A DNA stretch of 64,000 nt. Source: Pseudonocardia abyssalis. Lineage in GTDB: Bacteria; Actinomycetota; Actinomycetes; Mycobacteriales; Pseudonocardiaceae. This document shows, piece after piece, positions 34,209-41,316 of this stretch. The DNA lies in the NCBI RefSeq assembly GCF_019263705.2, contig NZ_JADQDK010000001.1, positions 3,534,001-3,598,000 on the forward strand, given 5' to 3'. The notes under the pieces are model-generated. The model saw only the letters and a list, made by a program, of their open reading frames with translations, had not been told where the DNA came from and did not search any database. The stretch's first letter is position 1. Every line of letters begins with the position of its first letter. Position numbers and translations under genes: made by a program.

Positions 34209-34672
34209 TCCGCCGGATCGAGCCCGACGACGTGCCCGCGGTCGTCGGGCTGGTGCACGAGCTGGCCGACTACGAGCGCGAGCCGGACTCCTGCCTGCTC
34301 ACCACCGCGCAGCTCACCGAGGCCCTCTTCTCCTCCTCCCCCGCGCTGTTCGGCCACGTCGCCGTCGTCGACGGGGAGGTGGTCGGCTGCGCGCTGTGGT
34401 TCCTGAACTTCTCGACGTGGAGGGGCGTGCACGGTCTCTACCTGGAGGACCTCTACGTGCGGCCGGCCCACCGCGGCGCCGGGCTGGGCCGAGCCCTGCT
34501 CGCCACCCTCGCCGCGGTGTGCACCGAGCGCGGCTACGCCCGGCTGGAGTGGTCGGTGCTGGACTGGAACGCCCCGTCGATCGCCTTCTACCGCTCCCTC
34601 GGCGCGGTGTCGATGGACGGCTGGTCCACCTTCCGCCTCGACGGCGACGCCCTCGCCACCCTGGGGGCCTGA
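34205..34672 (+). CDS. GNAT acetyltransferase (diamine acetyltransferase-like)
   Basis: A 155-residue GNAT protein. The acetyl-CoA motif A is YVRPAHRGAGLGRALLATLA (Q/RxxGxG/A form), preceded by YLEDLYV. The central LFGHVAVVDGEVVGCALWF, then NFSTWRGVHGLYLEDLYV is characteristic of the spermidine/spermine N-acetyltransferase-like group, so a polyamine or small amine substrate is likely. The GTG overlaps the upstream stop by four bases. The end is ten bases from a decayed second acetyltransferase. Confidence 0.92.
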   Translation: MIRRIEPDDVPAVVGLVHELADYEREPDSCLLTTAQLTEALFSSSPALFGHVAVVDGEVVGCALWFLNFSTWRGVHGLYLEDLYVRPAHRGAGLGRALLATLAAVCTERGYARLEWSVLDWNAPSIAFYRSLGAVSMDGWSTFRLDGDALATLGA

Positions 34673-34673
34673 C

Positions 34674-34974
34674 GGGCGACACCACCCTCTCCCTGGTCGC
34701 CACCCTCTCCCTGGTCGCCACCCTCTCCCTGGTCGCCACCCTCTCCCTGGTCGCCACCCTCTCCCTGGTCGCCGTCGCCGCCGGGGAGATCGTCGGCCAC
34801 GTCCGGCTCTCGCGCTCCTGGGTCGACGCCCCGCGCAGGCTCGTCGACGTGCTGACGCTGAGCCCCCGCGCCGTGCGACCGGACCGCCAGGGCCGGGGCA
34901 TCGGCAGCGCACTGCCGTCCGCCGCGATCGACGCCGCTGCGCAGCTCCCCGCCGCCGGCGGCGGCCCGCGCTGA
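34674..34974 (+). pseudogene. Decayed GNAT acetyltransferase with five 18-bp repeats at its 5' end
   Basis: The reading frame ends in a clear GNAT C-terminal half: AAGEIVGHVRLSRSWVDAPR then VLTLSPRAVRPDRQGRGIGSAL, containing the acetyl-CoA loop RPDRQGRGIGSAL. Its N-terminal half is missing; upstream of GEIVGHV are five in-frame TLSLVA copies coded by the 18-bp tandem array, and no plausible start codon or ribosome binding site exists. The protein ends abruptly soon after the cofactor loop (AAAQLPAAGGGPR), so the C-terminal strands are lost too. I read it as a remnant of a gene broken by repeat expansion and truncation. Confidence 0.7.
34684..34773. repeat. 18-bp perfect tandem repeat, five copies
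   Basis: Five identical copies of ACCCTCTCCCTGGTCGCC at 34684-34701, 34702-34719, 34720-34737, 34738-34755 and 34756-34773. In the GNAT remnant frame each codes TLSLVA, and the last copy runs into the native sequence SLVAVAAGEIVGHV, which suggests that the unit derives from that gene itself. Perfect identity means the array is recent or kept homogeneous. Confidence 0.97.
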
Positions 34975-34980
34975 CGGGCC

Positions 34981-35394
34981 TCACCGCGGCGCGTCCGGCA
35001 GGTCCAGCCCCATCGACCACTCCCGCGACCGCTCGCTGATCAGCAGCATGAACGTGACGAACACGACCGCCCCCGTGACGAGCCCGAGCACGAGCTGCTG
35101 CGACGGCCCGATCAACGAGTAGACGACGGGCAGCAGCAGGAGCTGGGCCACGATCGCCGGGGTGCGGGACCACCGGCGCCCCCTGACCAGCCCGACCCCG
35201 ACGGCGGCCAGTGCCGCCCCGATCACCGCGAAGTAGGCCGCCTCGCCGAGCACGAAGCCGACCGGCAGGTCGGCCGAGCCGGACCGCAGGACCAGCAGCA
35301 CCGCGAACACGAGCCCCGCCGCCCCCTGCACCACCACCGAAACGCCGGCCCAGCGCACCTGCGGGGGTGGTCCGGCGGGCTCTGCTGCTCTCAC
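34981..35394 (-). CDS. Four-helix membrane protein
   Basis: A 137-residue protein with four predicted helices: WAGVSVVVQGAAGLVFAVLL, GEAAYFAVIGAALAAVGVGL, RTPAIVAQLLLLPVVYSLIG and LVLGLVTGAVVFVTFMLLI. The pattern matches short actinobacterial integral membrane proteins (often labelled membrane protein) of unknown function. GTG start. The short soluble C-terminus is charged (SERSREWSMGLDLPDAPR). Nothing nearby indicates a role. Confidence 0.8.
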   Translation of the reverse strand: MRAAEPAGPPPQVRWAGVSVVVQGAAGLVFAVLLVLRSGSADLPVGFVLGEAAYFAVIGAALAAVGVGLVRGRRWSRTPAIVAQLLLLPVVYSLIGPSQQLVLGLVTGAVVFVTFMLLISERSREWSMGLDLPDAPR

Positions 35395-35770
35395 GGCGCC
35401 GAGGATAGGCCGGACGCGCGCCGGTGACGTGCAGTTCCCACCCGAACCCGCTGAGCGACGAGTCGTCGTGCGAAAGGCGCTTCTCGTCGCGTCGAGCGGT
35501 CCGCGTCACCCGATTCGGTGACCGCCGGGGTCCATTCACCGATCCCGGCGGACCGTCGAGCCGATAAGGGCTCGCACCTGGGCAAACGAGGGCGCACTGT
35601 GGGGGCCGGACAAGCGAGGGACCGTTGGCCGCGATGGTGACGGGCTCCACGCATGGTCTGTCGGAGAACGGGTAACTGTTCCTCGACGGGCGGGCGAAGA
35701 TTCCATCGCTCGTCGTCACGACAGATGCGAAGCAGTAACCGATCGTGTCCGACGTCGTTACGATGAGTGG

Positions 35771-35784
35771 GTGAGAGTACTCAC
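35771..35784. promoter_or_regulatory. CRP-type site 1 upstream of whiB1
   Basis: GTGA-GAGTAC-TCAC matches the CRP half-site spacing GTGA-N6-TCAC, flanked by GGTGAG and CTCACC arms. Its centre is near -60 relative to the start site implied by the promoter at 35803-35831, where class I activators bind. Confidence 0.6.
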
Positions 35785-35821
35785 CGAGATGGGCCTTGAC
35801 CCTTGAAAGACGCACGCGCTC

Positions 35822-35835
35822 GTGAAATGATTCAC
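35822..35835. promoter_or_regulatory. CRP-type site 2 overlapping the predicted -10 of whiB1
   Basis: GTGA-AATGAT-TCAC, again the CRP layout, lying across the putative -10 hexamer AATGAT. Binding here should hinder RNA polymerase. In M. tuberculosis, whiB1 is known to be controlled by the cAMP receptor protein Rv3676 through two nearby sites, which supports this reading. Confidence 0.6.
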
Positions 35836-35904
35836 AAGCGCGGAAACACCGTGACGGACGATCGGCGCGACCCCGATCGCGCAAGTACGAGGAGCAGAGC
35901 AATC

Positions 35905-36156
35905 ATGGACTGGCGCCACCGCGCAATCTGCCGCGACGAGGACCCCGAGCTGTTCTTCCCTGTGGGGACCAGCGGTCCTGCGCTGCTGCAGATCGCCGAG
36001 GCCAAGACCGTATGCCGGCGCTGCCCCGTGGTCACCGAGTGCCTTACGTGGGCGCTCGAGAGCGGCCAGGACGCAGGCGTCTGGGGCGGCATGAGCGAGG
36101 ACGAGCGTCGGGCGCTGAAGCGTCGCAACGCGCGCACCCGCGCTCGCACGGCCTGA
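35905..36156 (+). CDS. whiB1: WhiB1 iron-sulfur transcriptional regulator
   Basis: The 83-residue product is WhiB1 (WblE in Streptomyces), nearly full length as in M. tuberculosis. Four cysteines bind a [4Fe-4S] cluster: C9, C37, C40 and C46 (VCRRCPVVTEC). The conserved GVWGG turn and the basic tail RRALKRRNARTRARTA interact with DNA and sigma factor. WhiB1 binds the principal sigma factor region 4 and is sensitive to nitric oxide; it is essential in mycobacteria. It begins at ATG with GGAG about ten bases upstream. It is next to the divergent pdtaS gene with a shared terminator hairpin. Confidence 0.97.
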   Translation: MDWRHRAICRDEDPELFFPVGTSGPALLQIAEAKTVCRRCPVVTECLTWALESGQDAGVWGGMSEDERRALKRRNARTRARTA

Positions 36157-36193
36157 TCAGAGAAGAAGCACCACCAGCACTCAAGACTCCCCC

Positions 36194-36238
36194 ACCGAGG
36201 GCCCGAGGCCGGACTGCACCCGGCCACGGGCCCTCGGT
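36194..36238. terminator. Bidirectional terminator between whiB1 and pdtaS
   Basis: ACCGAGGGCCCG (36194-36205) pairs with CGGGCCCTCGGT (36227-36238); inside it GGCCGG (36207-36212) pairs with CCGGCC (36220-36225) with single unpaired A on each side. This 18-pair stem is the likely end of whiB1 transcripts and, read the other way, of the pdtaS transcript. Confidence 0.85.
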
Positions 36239-36329
36239 CGTTCCATCCGGGCGCACGCGGGGGCTGCTCCGGGTGGGGGGTCGGCGGTCCGCCAGTGCGA
36301 CCTGCGTGCCGTCAACCACGCTCCACAGG

Positions 36330-37799
36330 CTAACGCCCCCGTAACGACAGCCTGATGAGGGCCTCTGTTCCGCCGCCCTCCCTGGCCCGGACCTCCAGCG
36401 CCGAGTCGAGCTCGGAGTCCAGGAGCGTGCGCACGATCTGCAGGCCCAGGCCCTTCGCGGTCTCCACGTCGAAGCCGGGCGGCAGCCCCATCCCGTCGTC
36501 GAGGACGCCCACGTCCAGCGTCGACGCCGTCCGGCGTGCCGTGACGACCACCTCGCCGGTCCGGCCGGGCTCGAAGGCGTGGGCGAGCGCGTTGTGCACC
36601 AGCTCGGTGAGCACCAGCACGAGCGGCGTGGCCAGCTCGGCAGACAGCTCCCCGAAGCTGCCGTCGCGGCGCACCTTGGCGCGCGACTCGGCGGTGGCAC
36701 CGTCCCCGATGGCCGGGAGGACCTTGTCGACGAGCTCGTCGAGGTCGACGCGCTCGGCCACCGACGCCGACAGCGTCTCGTGCACCAGCGCGATGGAGTC
36801 GACGCGGCGCACGCTCTCCGCCAGCGCCCGGCGGGCCTCCGGGATCGCCGTGCGGCGGGCCTGCAGGCGCAGCAGCGCGGCCACGGTCTGCAGGTTGTTC
36901 TTCACGCGATGGTGGATCTCGCGGATCGTGGCGTCCTTCGACAGCAGCGCCATGTCGCGTCGCCGCAGGTCGGTGATGTCGCGGACGAGCACGAGCGCCC
37001 CGGCGGCGTCACCGCGGGGCCGCAGCGGCAGCGCCCGCACCAGCATCACCGCCCCCCGCGCCCGGACCTCCATCCGCAGCGAGTGCCGCCCGGCCAGCGC
37101 CGACTCGATGCGACCGGCCACCTCGGCGGCGTCGAACGGGTCGAGGACGAGCGCGCGGGTGGCGCGGTCGAGCGGCAGGCCGACGAGGTCGCTCGCGTGC
37201 CCCATCCGGTGGTAGGCGGACAGCGCGTTGGGGCTGGCGTAGGCGACGAGACCGTGCGCGTCGAGGCGGACGAGGCCGTCGCCCGCCCGGGGACTGGTGT
37301 CGGCACCCGCGACGGTGGCGTGCGGCGGGAAGGTGCCGTCGGCGACCATCTGGCACAGGTCCGACGCGCTGCCCAGGTATGCGATCTCCAGCGGGCTGGG
37401 CACGCGCGGCATCGCGAGGTTGGTGTCGCGGGACAGGACCGCGACGACGGTGCCGGCGTGCCGCACCGGGATCGTCTCGGTGCGGACCGGCACCTCGAGA
37501 TGCCAGCGCGGGGCCTCGTCGCGGCAGATCCGGCCCTCGACGACCGCCCGGCGCAGCTGCGGGTTGTCGGTCACCGCGAACCGCCGCGCCACCATGTCCT
37601 CCGCGTGCGCGGTGGGTGCGGTGGTGGGGCGGGCCTGCGCGACGCACAGGAAGTCGGTCTCGATCGGGACCCAGAGCAGGAAGTCGGCGAACGACATGTC
37701 GGCGAGCAGCTGCCATTCGGCCACGACCCGCTGCAGGTGCTCGACGGCGTCACCGGGCAGCTGCGTGTGTTCGGCCAGCAGCTCGCTCAGGGTGGACAT
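36330..37799 (-). CDS. pdtaS: Sensor histidine kinase PdtaS
   Basis: A 489-residue cytoplasmic sensor kinase: GAF-like region (about residues 30-150), PAS region (about 165-275), and a HisKA_2/HWE-type dimerisation helix with REIHHRVKNNLQTVAALLRL, whose first histidines include the phosphorylated one. ATP-binding boxes follow: ELVHNALAHAF (N box) and DDGMGLPPGFDVETAKGLGL (G boxes). The usual partner PdtaR, an ANTAR-type RNA-binding antiterminator, is encoded elsewhere. In mycobacteria it is associated with copper/nitric oxide and ribosome-linked signalling. Divergent from the bL37 gene. Confidence 0.95.
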   Translation of the reverse strand: MSTLSELLAEHTQLPGDAVEHLQRVVAEWQLLADMSFADFLLWVPIETDFLCVAQARPTTAPTAHAEDMVARRFAVTDNPQLRRAVVEGRICRDEAPRWHLEVPVRTETIPVRHAGTVVAVLSRDTNLAMPRVPSPLEIAYLGSASDLCQMVADGTFPPHATVAGADTSPRAGDGLVRLDAHGLVAYASPNALSAYHRMGHASDLVGLPLDRATRALVLDPFDAAEVAGRIESALAGRHSLRMEVRARGAVMLVRALPLRPRGDAAGALVLVRDITDLRRRDMALLSKDATIREIHHRVKNNLQTVAALLRLQARRTAIPEARRALAESVRRVDSIALVHETLSASVAERVDLDELVDKVLPAIGDGATAESRAKVRRDGSFGELSAELATPLVLVLTELVHNALAHAFEPGRTGEVVVTARRTASTLDVGVLDDGMGLPPGFDVETAKGLGLQIVRTLLDSELDSALEVRAREGGGTEALIRLSLRGR

Positions 37800-37862
37800 C
37801 GAGCCAAGTCAATCACGTGGGACGATGGGGACAGCATCCACGACCGTGTGAGGGAGGGAACC

Positions 37863-37937
37863 ATGTCGAAGCGTGCACGCAAGCGCCGCGACCGCAAGAA
37901 GGGCGGCGCCAACCACGGCAAGCGCCCGAACACCTGA
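37863..37937 (+). CDS. Ribosomal protein bL37 (24 residues)
   Basis: A 24-codon gene, too short for usual gene callers, follows GGGAGGGAACC. The product starts MSKRARKRRDRKKGG and ends ANHGKRPNT; the basic composition and the ANHGKRPN ending match bL37, the small mycobacterial large-subunit protein known from ribosome structures, as I remember its sequence. The same position between pdtaS and the sigR/rsrA genes in mycobacteria supports this. The protein would sit in the 50S particle. Two hairpins follow the stop. Confidence 0.85.
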   Translation: MSKRARKRRDRKKGGANHGKRPNT

Positions 37938-37951
37938 GTCCTGAAGGACTC
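37936..37951 (+). other. Small hairpin over the bL37 stop codon
   Basis: GAGTCC-TGAA-GGACTC forms a perfect six-pair stem with a TGAA loop, starting inside the bL37 stop codon. It may affect mRNA stability rather than end transcription, since no T-run follows. Confidence 0.4.
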
Positions 37952-37962
37952 GTGAGACACCG

Positions 37963-37992
37963 AACGCCGGGACCCACAGGGGTCCCGGCGTT
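37963..37992. terminator. Intrinsic terminator after bL37
   Basis: AACGCCGGGACC (37963-37974) pairs with GGTCCCGGCGTT (37981-37992) around a six-base loop, followed by TTTC. It should end bL37 transcripts and, in the opposite direction, the rsrA transcript. Confidence 0.8.
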
Positions 37993-38006
37993 TCGCGTGG
38001 GGCGGT

Positions 38007-38351
38007 TCAGCCCCGGCGTTCGATGCGGGTGGTACGCACCTCGACCGTGGTGGTGGTGACGCCGTCGGGCCCGGACTCCACCGTGACCTCGGCCTGCTCC
38101 AGCACCGCGGTGCGGATCTGGTGGCGCAGCTTGTCCTTCAGCCCGGCCGGCGCCTGCTCCCCGCCGCACTTCGTGGCCAGCAGCGACTTGAGCTTCTCGT
38201 CGAGGCCGTACTCGCTCAGGCACGGACCGCACTCGTCGAGGTGCTGCGCGAGCAGCGCCCGGCGGTCCTGGTCGCACTCCTGGTCGAGGAACAGCCAGAC
38301 CTCGGCCAGCACCTCGGAGCAGTCGGTCTCGTGGTGGTCGCCGCAGCTCAC
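38007..38351 (-). CDS. rsrA: Mycothiol-system anti-sigma-R factor RsrA
   Basis: The 114-residue zinc-binding anti-sigma factor keeps the ZAS motif H37-x3-C41-x2-C44 ([10 protein letters not shown]) together with C11 as the other zinc ligand. It binds SigR in reduced state and releases it when the cysteines form disulfide under thiol-oxidative stress. GTG start overlapping the sigR stop by four bases (GTGA), so the factor pair is made in stoichiometric coupling. The long C-terminus, ending [12 protein letters not shown], is typical for the SigH/RshA-type version. Confidence 0.95.
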   Translation of the reverse strand: MSCGDHHETDCSEVLAEVWLFLDQECDQDRRALLAQHLDECGPCLSEYGLDEKLKSLLATKCGGEQAPAGLKDKLRHQIRTAVLEQAEVTVESGPDGVTTTTVEVRTTRIERRG

Positions 38352-39037
38352 GACACGACCTCCTCGGACTTGCCGCGCACGCCCTGCTCACCACGGAGGA
38401 AGCCACGCTCCCGGGCGGTCTCGGTGAGCATGTCGCGCAGCTGGCGCCGTCCGCGGTGCAGCCGCGACATGACCGTCCCGATGGGTGTGCCCATGATCTC
38501 GGCGATCTCCTTGTAGGCGAACCCCTCGACGTCGGCGTAGTACACCGCCATCCGGAAGTCCTCCGGGAGCGCCTGCAGCGCGGCCTTGACGGCGTCGTCG
38601 GGCAGCCCGTCGAGCGCCTCGGCCTCGGCCGACGGCAGCCCCTTCGACGTGTGCTCCCCGGCCTGGGCGATCTGCCAGTCGGTGATCTCGTCGGTCGGCG
38701 ACTGCAACGGCTGGCGCTGCTTCTTCCGGTACCCGTTGATGTAGGTGTTCGTCAGGATCCGGTAGAGCCACGCCTTGAGGTTCGTGCCCGCGCGGAACGT
38801 GCCGAAGGCCGAGTACGCCTTGAGGTAGGTCTCCTGCACCAGGTCCTCGGCGTCGGCCGGGTTGCGCGTCATCCGCAGGCCGGCGCCGTAGAGCTGGTCG
38901 ATCAGGGGCATCGCGTCGCGCTCGAAGCGCGCCATGCGCTCCTCGACGGTCTCAGCCGCCTGCTCGAGCGCTGCCTGGTCGACGACCTCGGCCGCGTCGG
39001 TGACCGGGGTGGTGCGGTCGGACGTGCTGCCGGGCAC
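38348..39037 (-). CDS. sigR: ECF sigma factor SigR/SigH
   Basis: The 229-residue group-4 sigma factor has region 2 ([20 protein letters not shown] then [20 protein letters not shown], plus [16 protein letters not shown]) and region 4 ([20 protein letters not shown] then [20 protein letters not shown]). It controls oxidative and thiol-stress genes, including thioredoxin and its own operon, from GGAAT/GTT promoters. GTG chosen because AGAGGAG lies five bases upstream; the long N-terminal part of the reading frame before it lacks family similarity. Co-translated with rsrA. Confidence 0.95.
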   Translation of the reverse strand: MPGSTSDRTTPVTDAAEVVDQAALEQAAETVEERMARFERDAMPLIDQLYGAGLRMTRNPADAEDLVQETYLKAYSAFGTFRAGTNLKAWLYRILTNTYINGYRKKQRQPLQSPTDEITDWQIAQAGEHTSKGLPSAEAEALDGLPDDAVKAALQALPEDFRMAVYYADVEGFAYKEIAEIMGTPIGTVMSRLHRGRRQLRDMLTETARERGFLRGEQGVRGKSEEVVS

Positions 39038-39184
39038 CGTGCTCCTCTCGCGCCGGACCACGCGGGTCCCGGGGCCGGCCACCGATACGGCGGTCGGACG
39101 ACGGGACGAGCCTACGCGCCTCGTCGCGGAGCGGCCCGGCGATACCGGGGGGGAGTCCATCAAAGCGTGCGTCACGGCCCGTAC

Positions 39185-39212
39185 AACACCAGGCCCCCGC
39201 CGGGTGATTCCC
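39185..39212 (-). promoter_or_regulatory. SigR-type autoregulatory promoter of sigR
   Basis: Read on the minus strand: GGGAAT (39212-39207), 19 bases, then GTT (39187-39185) followed by GTAC. This fits the SigR/SigH consensus GGAAT-N18/19-GTT. It lies about 150 bases upstream of the sigR start and would give the positive feedback known for this sigma factor. Its placement overlaps the divergent ybaK-like gene 5' region by a few bases. Confidence 0.6.
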
Positions 39213-39219
39213 TTGTGGC

Positions 39220-39693
39220 ATGGCCGGTAGGGGAACGCCCGCGACAGCGCTGCTCACGAAGGGTGGCGTGGCGCACGTCCTGCACACCTACGAGCACGGG
39301 TCCGGGCAGGCCTACGGGCCCGAGGCCGCGGAGAAGCTGGGCCTGGACCCGGAGCGGGTGTTCAAGACGCTCGTCGCCGACGTCGACGGGCAGCTGACCG
39401 TCGCGGTCGTGCCGGTCACCGCATCACTCGATCTCAAGGCGCTGGCGGCGGCCGTCGGAGGGAAGCGGGCGCGGATGGCCGAGGTCGTGGCGGCGGAGCG
39501 CGTCACCGGCTACGTCGCGGGCGGGATCTCGCCGTTGGGCCAGCGCAGACGCCTGCCGACGGTGATCGACGCCTCGGCTGGTGACTTCGACACCGTGTTC
39601 TGCAGCGCCGGACGGCGAGGCCTGGAGATGGAGCTGGCCCCGGCCGACCTGGCGAGCCTGGCGAACGCGGAGTTCGCCCCCATCGCGACATAG
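39220..39693 (+). CDS. ybaK: YbaK/EbsC-type aminoacyl-tRNA deacylase
   Basis: A 157-residue YbaK-fold protein: [20 protein letters not shown] and [20 protein letters not shown] carry the conserved lysine in VFKTL. It clears mischarged Cys-tRNA(Pro) in trans. Later residues [20 protein letters not shown] hold the glycine loop, matching the Cys-tRNA(Pro)/Cys-tRNA(Cys) deacylase subfamily. ATG start with no strong ribosome site. It is divergent from the sigR operon. Confidence 0.95.
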   Translation: MAGRGTPATALLTKGGVAHVLHTYEHGSGQAYGPEAAEKLGLDPERVFKTLVADVDGQLTVAVVPVTASLDLKALAAAVGGKRARMAEVVAAERVTGYVAGGISPLGQRRRLPTVIDASAGDFDTVFCSAGRRGLEMELAPADLASLANAEFAPIAT

Positions 39694-39729
39694 CGCCCCA
39701 CCGCACCCCGCCGCCCCGTCTCGGAGGCC

Positions 39730-39797
39730 GGTCAGCCGGGTCGTCCGGTCAGCCGGGTCGTCCGGTCAGCCGGGTCGTCCGGTCAGCCAGGTCGTCA
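39730..39797. repeat. 17-bp tandem repeat at the 3' end of the hydrolase gene
   Basis: GGTCAGCCGGGTCGTCC repeats at 39730-39746, 39747-39763 and 39764-39780; a fourth copy at 39781-39797 differs at two positions. The hydrolase stop codon is at 39766-39768 inside the third unit. Copy number changes would not alter the protein because each unit carries the same stop. Confidence 0.9.
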
Positions 39798-40350
39798 CCG
39801 CGGCCTTCAGTGCCACGTGGTCGGACTTCAGGCCGTGGTCGCCGCGCAGGACCACCACCTCGCGGCCCGGCGCCGGGTCGGGGACGCCGAAGGCGTCGTT
39901 CGCGCCCTGCACCACCAGCACCGGGACGGTCGGCGCCGCGAGCTCGGCGAGGCGGTGCTTCTCCGGGGTCCTCGGCGGCGCGACGGGGAACGCCAGGCAC
40001 AGCACGCCCACCGCCCCCCCGACGCCCGCGGTGCGGCAGGCCACCCGCGCGCCCGAGGACCGGCCCCCGAACACCAGCGGCAGACCACCCCGGACGTGCT
40101 CCACCACCGCGAGCCACGCCGTGTCCAGCTGTCCGGCCGGGGCGGGAGCACGGCGCCCGGCCACGCGGTAGGGCTGCTCGACGAGCACGACCGAGACCCC
40201 GGCCGCGGTGGCCGCGGCGGTGGCCGACACCAGGTCCGGCGCCCCGATCCCGCCGCCCGCGCCGTGGCCCAGCAGGAGCACCGCACGCGGGTCGGCCGCG
40301 TCGTGCCGGGTGATCCGGGCCGGCCCGTGCGGGGTGGCGACCTCGGTCAT
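39766..40350 (-). CDS. Alpha/beta hydrolase (dienelactone hydrolase/KANL3-like fold)
   Basis: A 194-residue short alpha/beta hydrolase. LLLGHGAGGGIGAPDL is the oxyanion region, GGRSSGARVACRTAG contains the nucleophile serine (GxSxG variant GRSSG), ANDAFGVPDP places the acid and GDHGLKSDHVALK the histidine. Similar compact hydrolases occur in many actinobacteria beside SRAP genes. The start overlaps the SRAP gene stop (ATGA). Its last codons lie in the 17-bp repeat. Substrate unknown. Confidence 0.88.
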   Translation of the reverse strand: MTEVATPHGPARITRHDAADPRAVLLLGHGAGGGIGAPDLVSATAAATAAGVSVVLVEQPYRVAGRRAPAPAGQLDTAWLAVVEHVRGGLPLVFGGRSSGARVACRTAGVGGAVGVLCLAFPVAPPRTPEKHRLAELAAPTVPVLVVQGANDAFGVPDPAPGREVVVLRGDHGLKSDHVALKAAVTTWLTGRPG

Positions 40351-41135
40351 GCCGGGTTGGGCCCCGCCAGCAGATCAAGCTGCAGGGGCTCCGGGACGTC
40401 CTCGAACGGCGCCAGGAGATCGGGCCCGTTGTTGCGCACGCTGTTGACCAGCGGCGACACCGGTCGCAGCTCCAGCGAACCCACCAGCTCGTCGGACGGG
40501 GGCACCAGCCACGCGGCGACCGACTCGTCGTCGGCGCCGGTGTCGGGGTCGAGCCAGGCGTCCCAGGCCGACGGCGGCAGCAGCAGGGGCATCCGGTCGT
40601 GCACCTGCGCCAGGTCGCCCACCGCCCCGGTCGTGAGCACGGACGCGGTGACCAGGCCGTCCGGGTAGGCGTTCTCCGGGTCGTCCTTCGGCTTCCAGAA
40701 CTCCCAGATGCCCGCCATCGCCAGGGAGGAGCCGTCGGCATAGCGGGTGTAGTACGGCTGCTTGTGGTCCGGCCCGCGCTGCCACTCGTACCAGCCGTCG
40801 GCGGGGATCAGGCAGCGCCGCGCGTTCATCGCCCGCTTGAAGGCGGGCTTCTCGGCGGCCGTCTCGGACCGGGCGTTGATCATCCGCGCGCCCGCCTTCG
40901 GGTCCTTCGCCCACGACGGGACGAGGCCCCACTTCACCAGGCGCAGCGTGCGCTCGGTGACGTCCGGGTCGGGTGTGCCGTCGGCGTCGCGCGGGTGGCG
41001 CTGCACCACCGTGACGATGCTCTTGGTCGGGGCGACGTTGTAGTCGGGCTCCGTCGCACCGTCCGTGGCGTCGACTGCCCGGAACTCGTCGGCGAGGTCG
41101 GTGGGCGCCTTGATCGAGGCGTAGCGGCCGCACAT
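40347..41135 (-). CDS. SRAP/YedK-type abasic site processing protein
   Basis: The 262-residue protein starts MCGRYAS: the catalytic Cys2 that crosslinks to abasic DNA, after removal of Met1. The family residues follow: NVAPTKSIVTV (Asn), INARSETAAEKPAFKRAM (Glu), RCLIPADGWYEW and the histidine in AQVHDRMPLLLP. It protects single-stranded DNA abasic sites during replication (HMCES/YedK). Co-transcribed with the following alpha/beta hydrolase (ATGA overlap). ATG at 41135. Confidence 0.95.
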   Translation of the reverse strand: MCGRYASIKAPTDLADEFRAVDATDGATEPDYNVAPTKSIVTVVQRHPRDADGTPDPDVTERTLRLVKWGLVPSWAKDPKAGARMINARSETAAEKPAFKRAMNARRCLIPADGWYEWQRGPDHKQPYYTRYADGSSLAMAGIWEFWKPKDDPENAYPDGLVTASVLTTGAVGDLAQVHDRMPLLLPPSAWDAWLDPDTGADDESVAAWLVPPSDELVGSLELRPVSPLVNSVRNNGPDLLAPFEDVPEPLQLDLLAGPNPA

Positions 41136-41316
41136 GGGTCCATCTTGCACCTCGACGCGCCCGCCGGCCGATCTCCGACACCGCCGTGCCGTGGACGCGC
41201 CGCACGATCGTCGCGATCCCGACGTCCCGGCCCTCCCCGGGGCCCGGCCGTGCGGTCGGTGGTGATCATCCGGGCGGGCCGGGCCCGGCGACCGGCCCAT
41301 GGGGGATCATGTCGGC

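Larger units (their letters stand above)
35395..35904 (+). promoter_or_regulatory. Long whiB1 upstream region
   Basis: This 510-base gap has no convincing gene; an in-frame extension upstream of the whiB1 ATG lacks a ribosome site and typical composition. The last 135 bases hold two CRP-type palindromes and a -35/-10 candidate (TTGAAA at 35803-35808, AATGAT at 35826-35831, 17-bp spacer). The first 350 bases show no repeats that I can name. GAGGAG lies upstream of the ATG. Confidence 0.6.

Noticed and set aside
34684..34773. CRISPR or mobile element repeat
   Set aside because: Directly adjoining 18-mers without spacers and in frame with a GNAT remnant.
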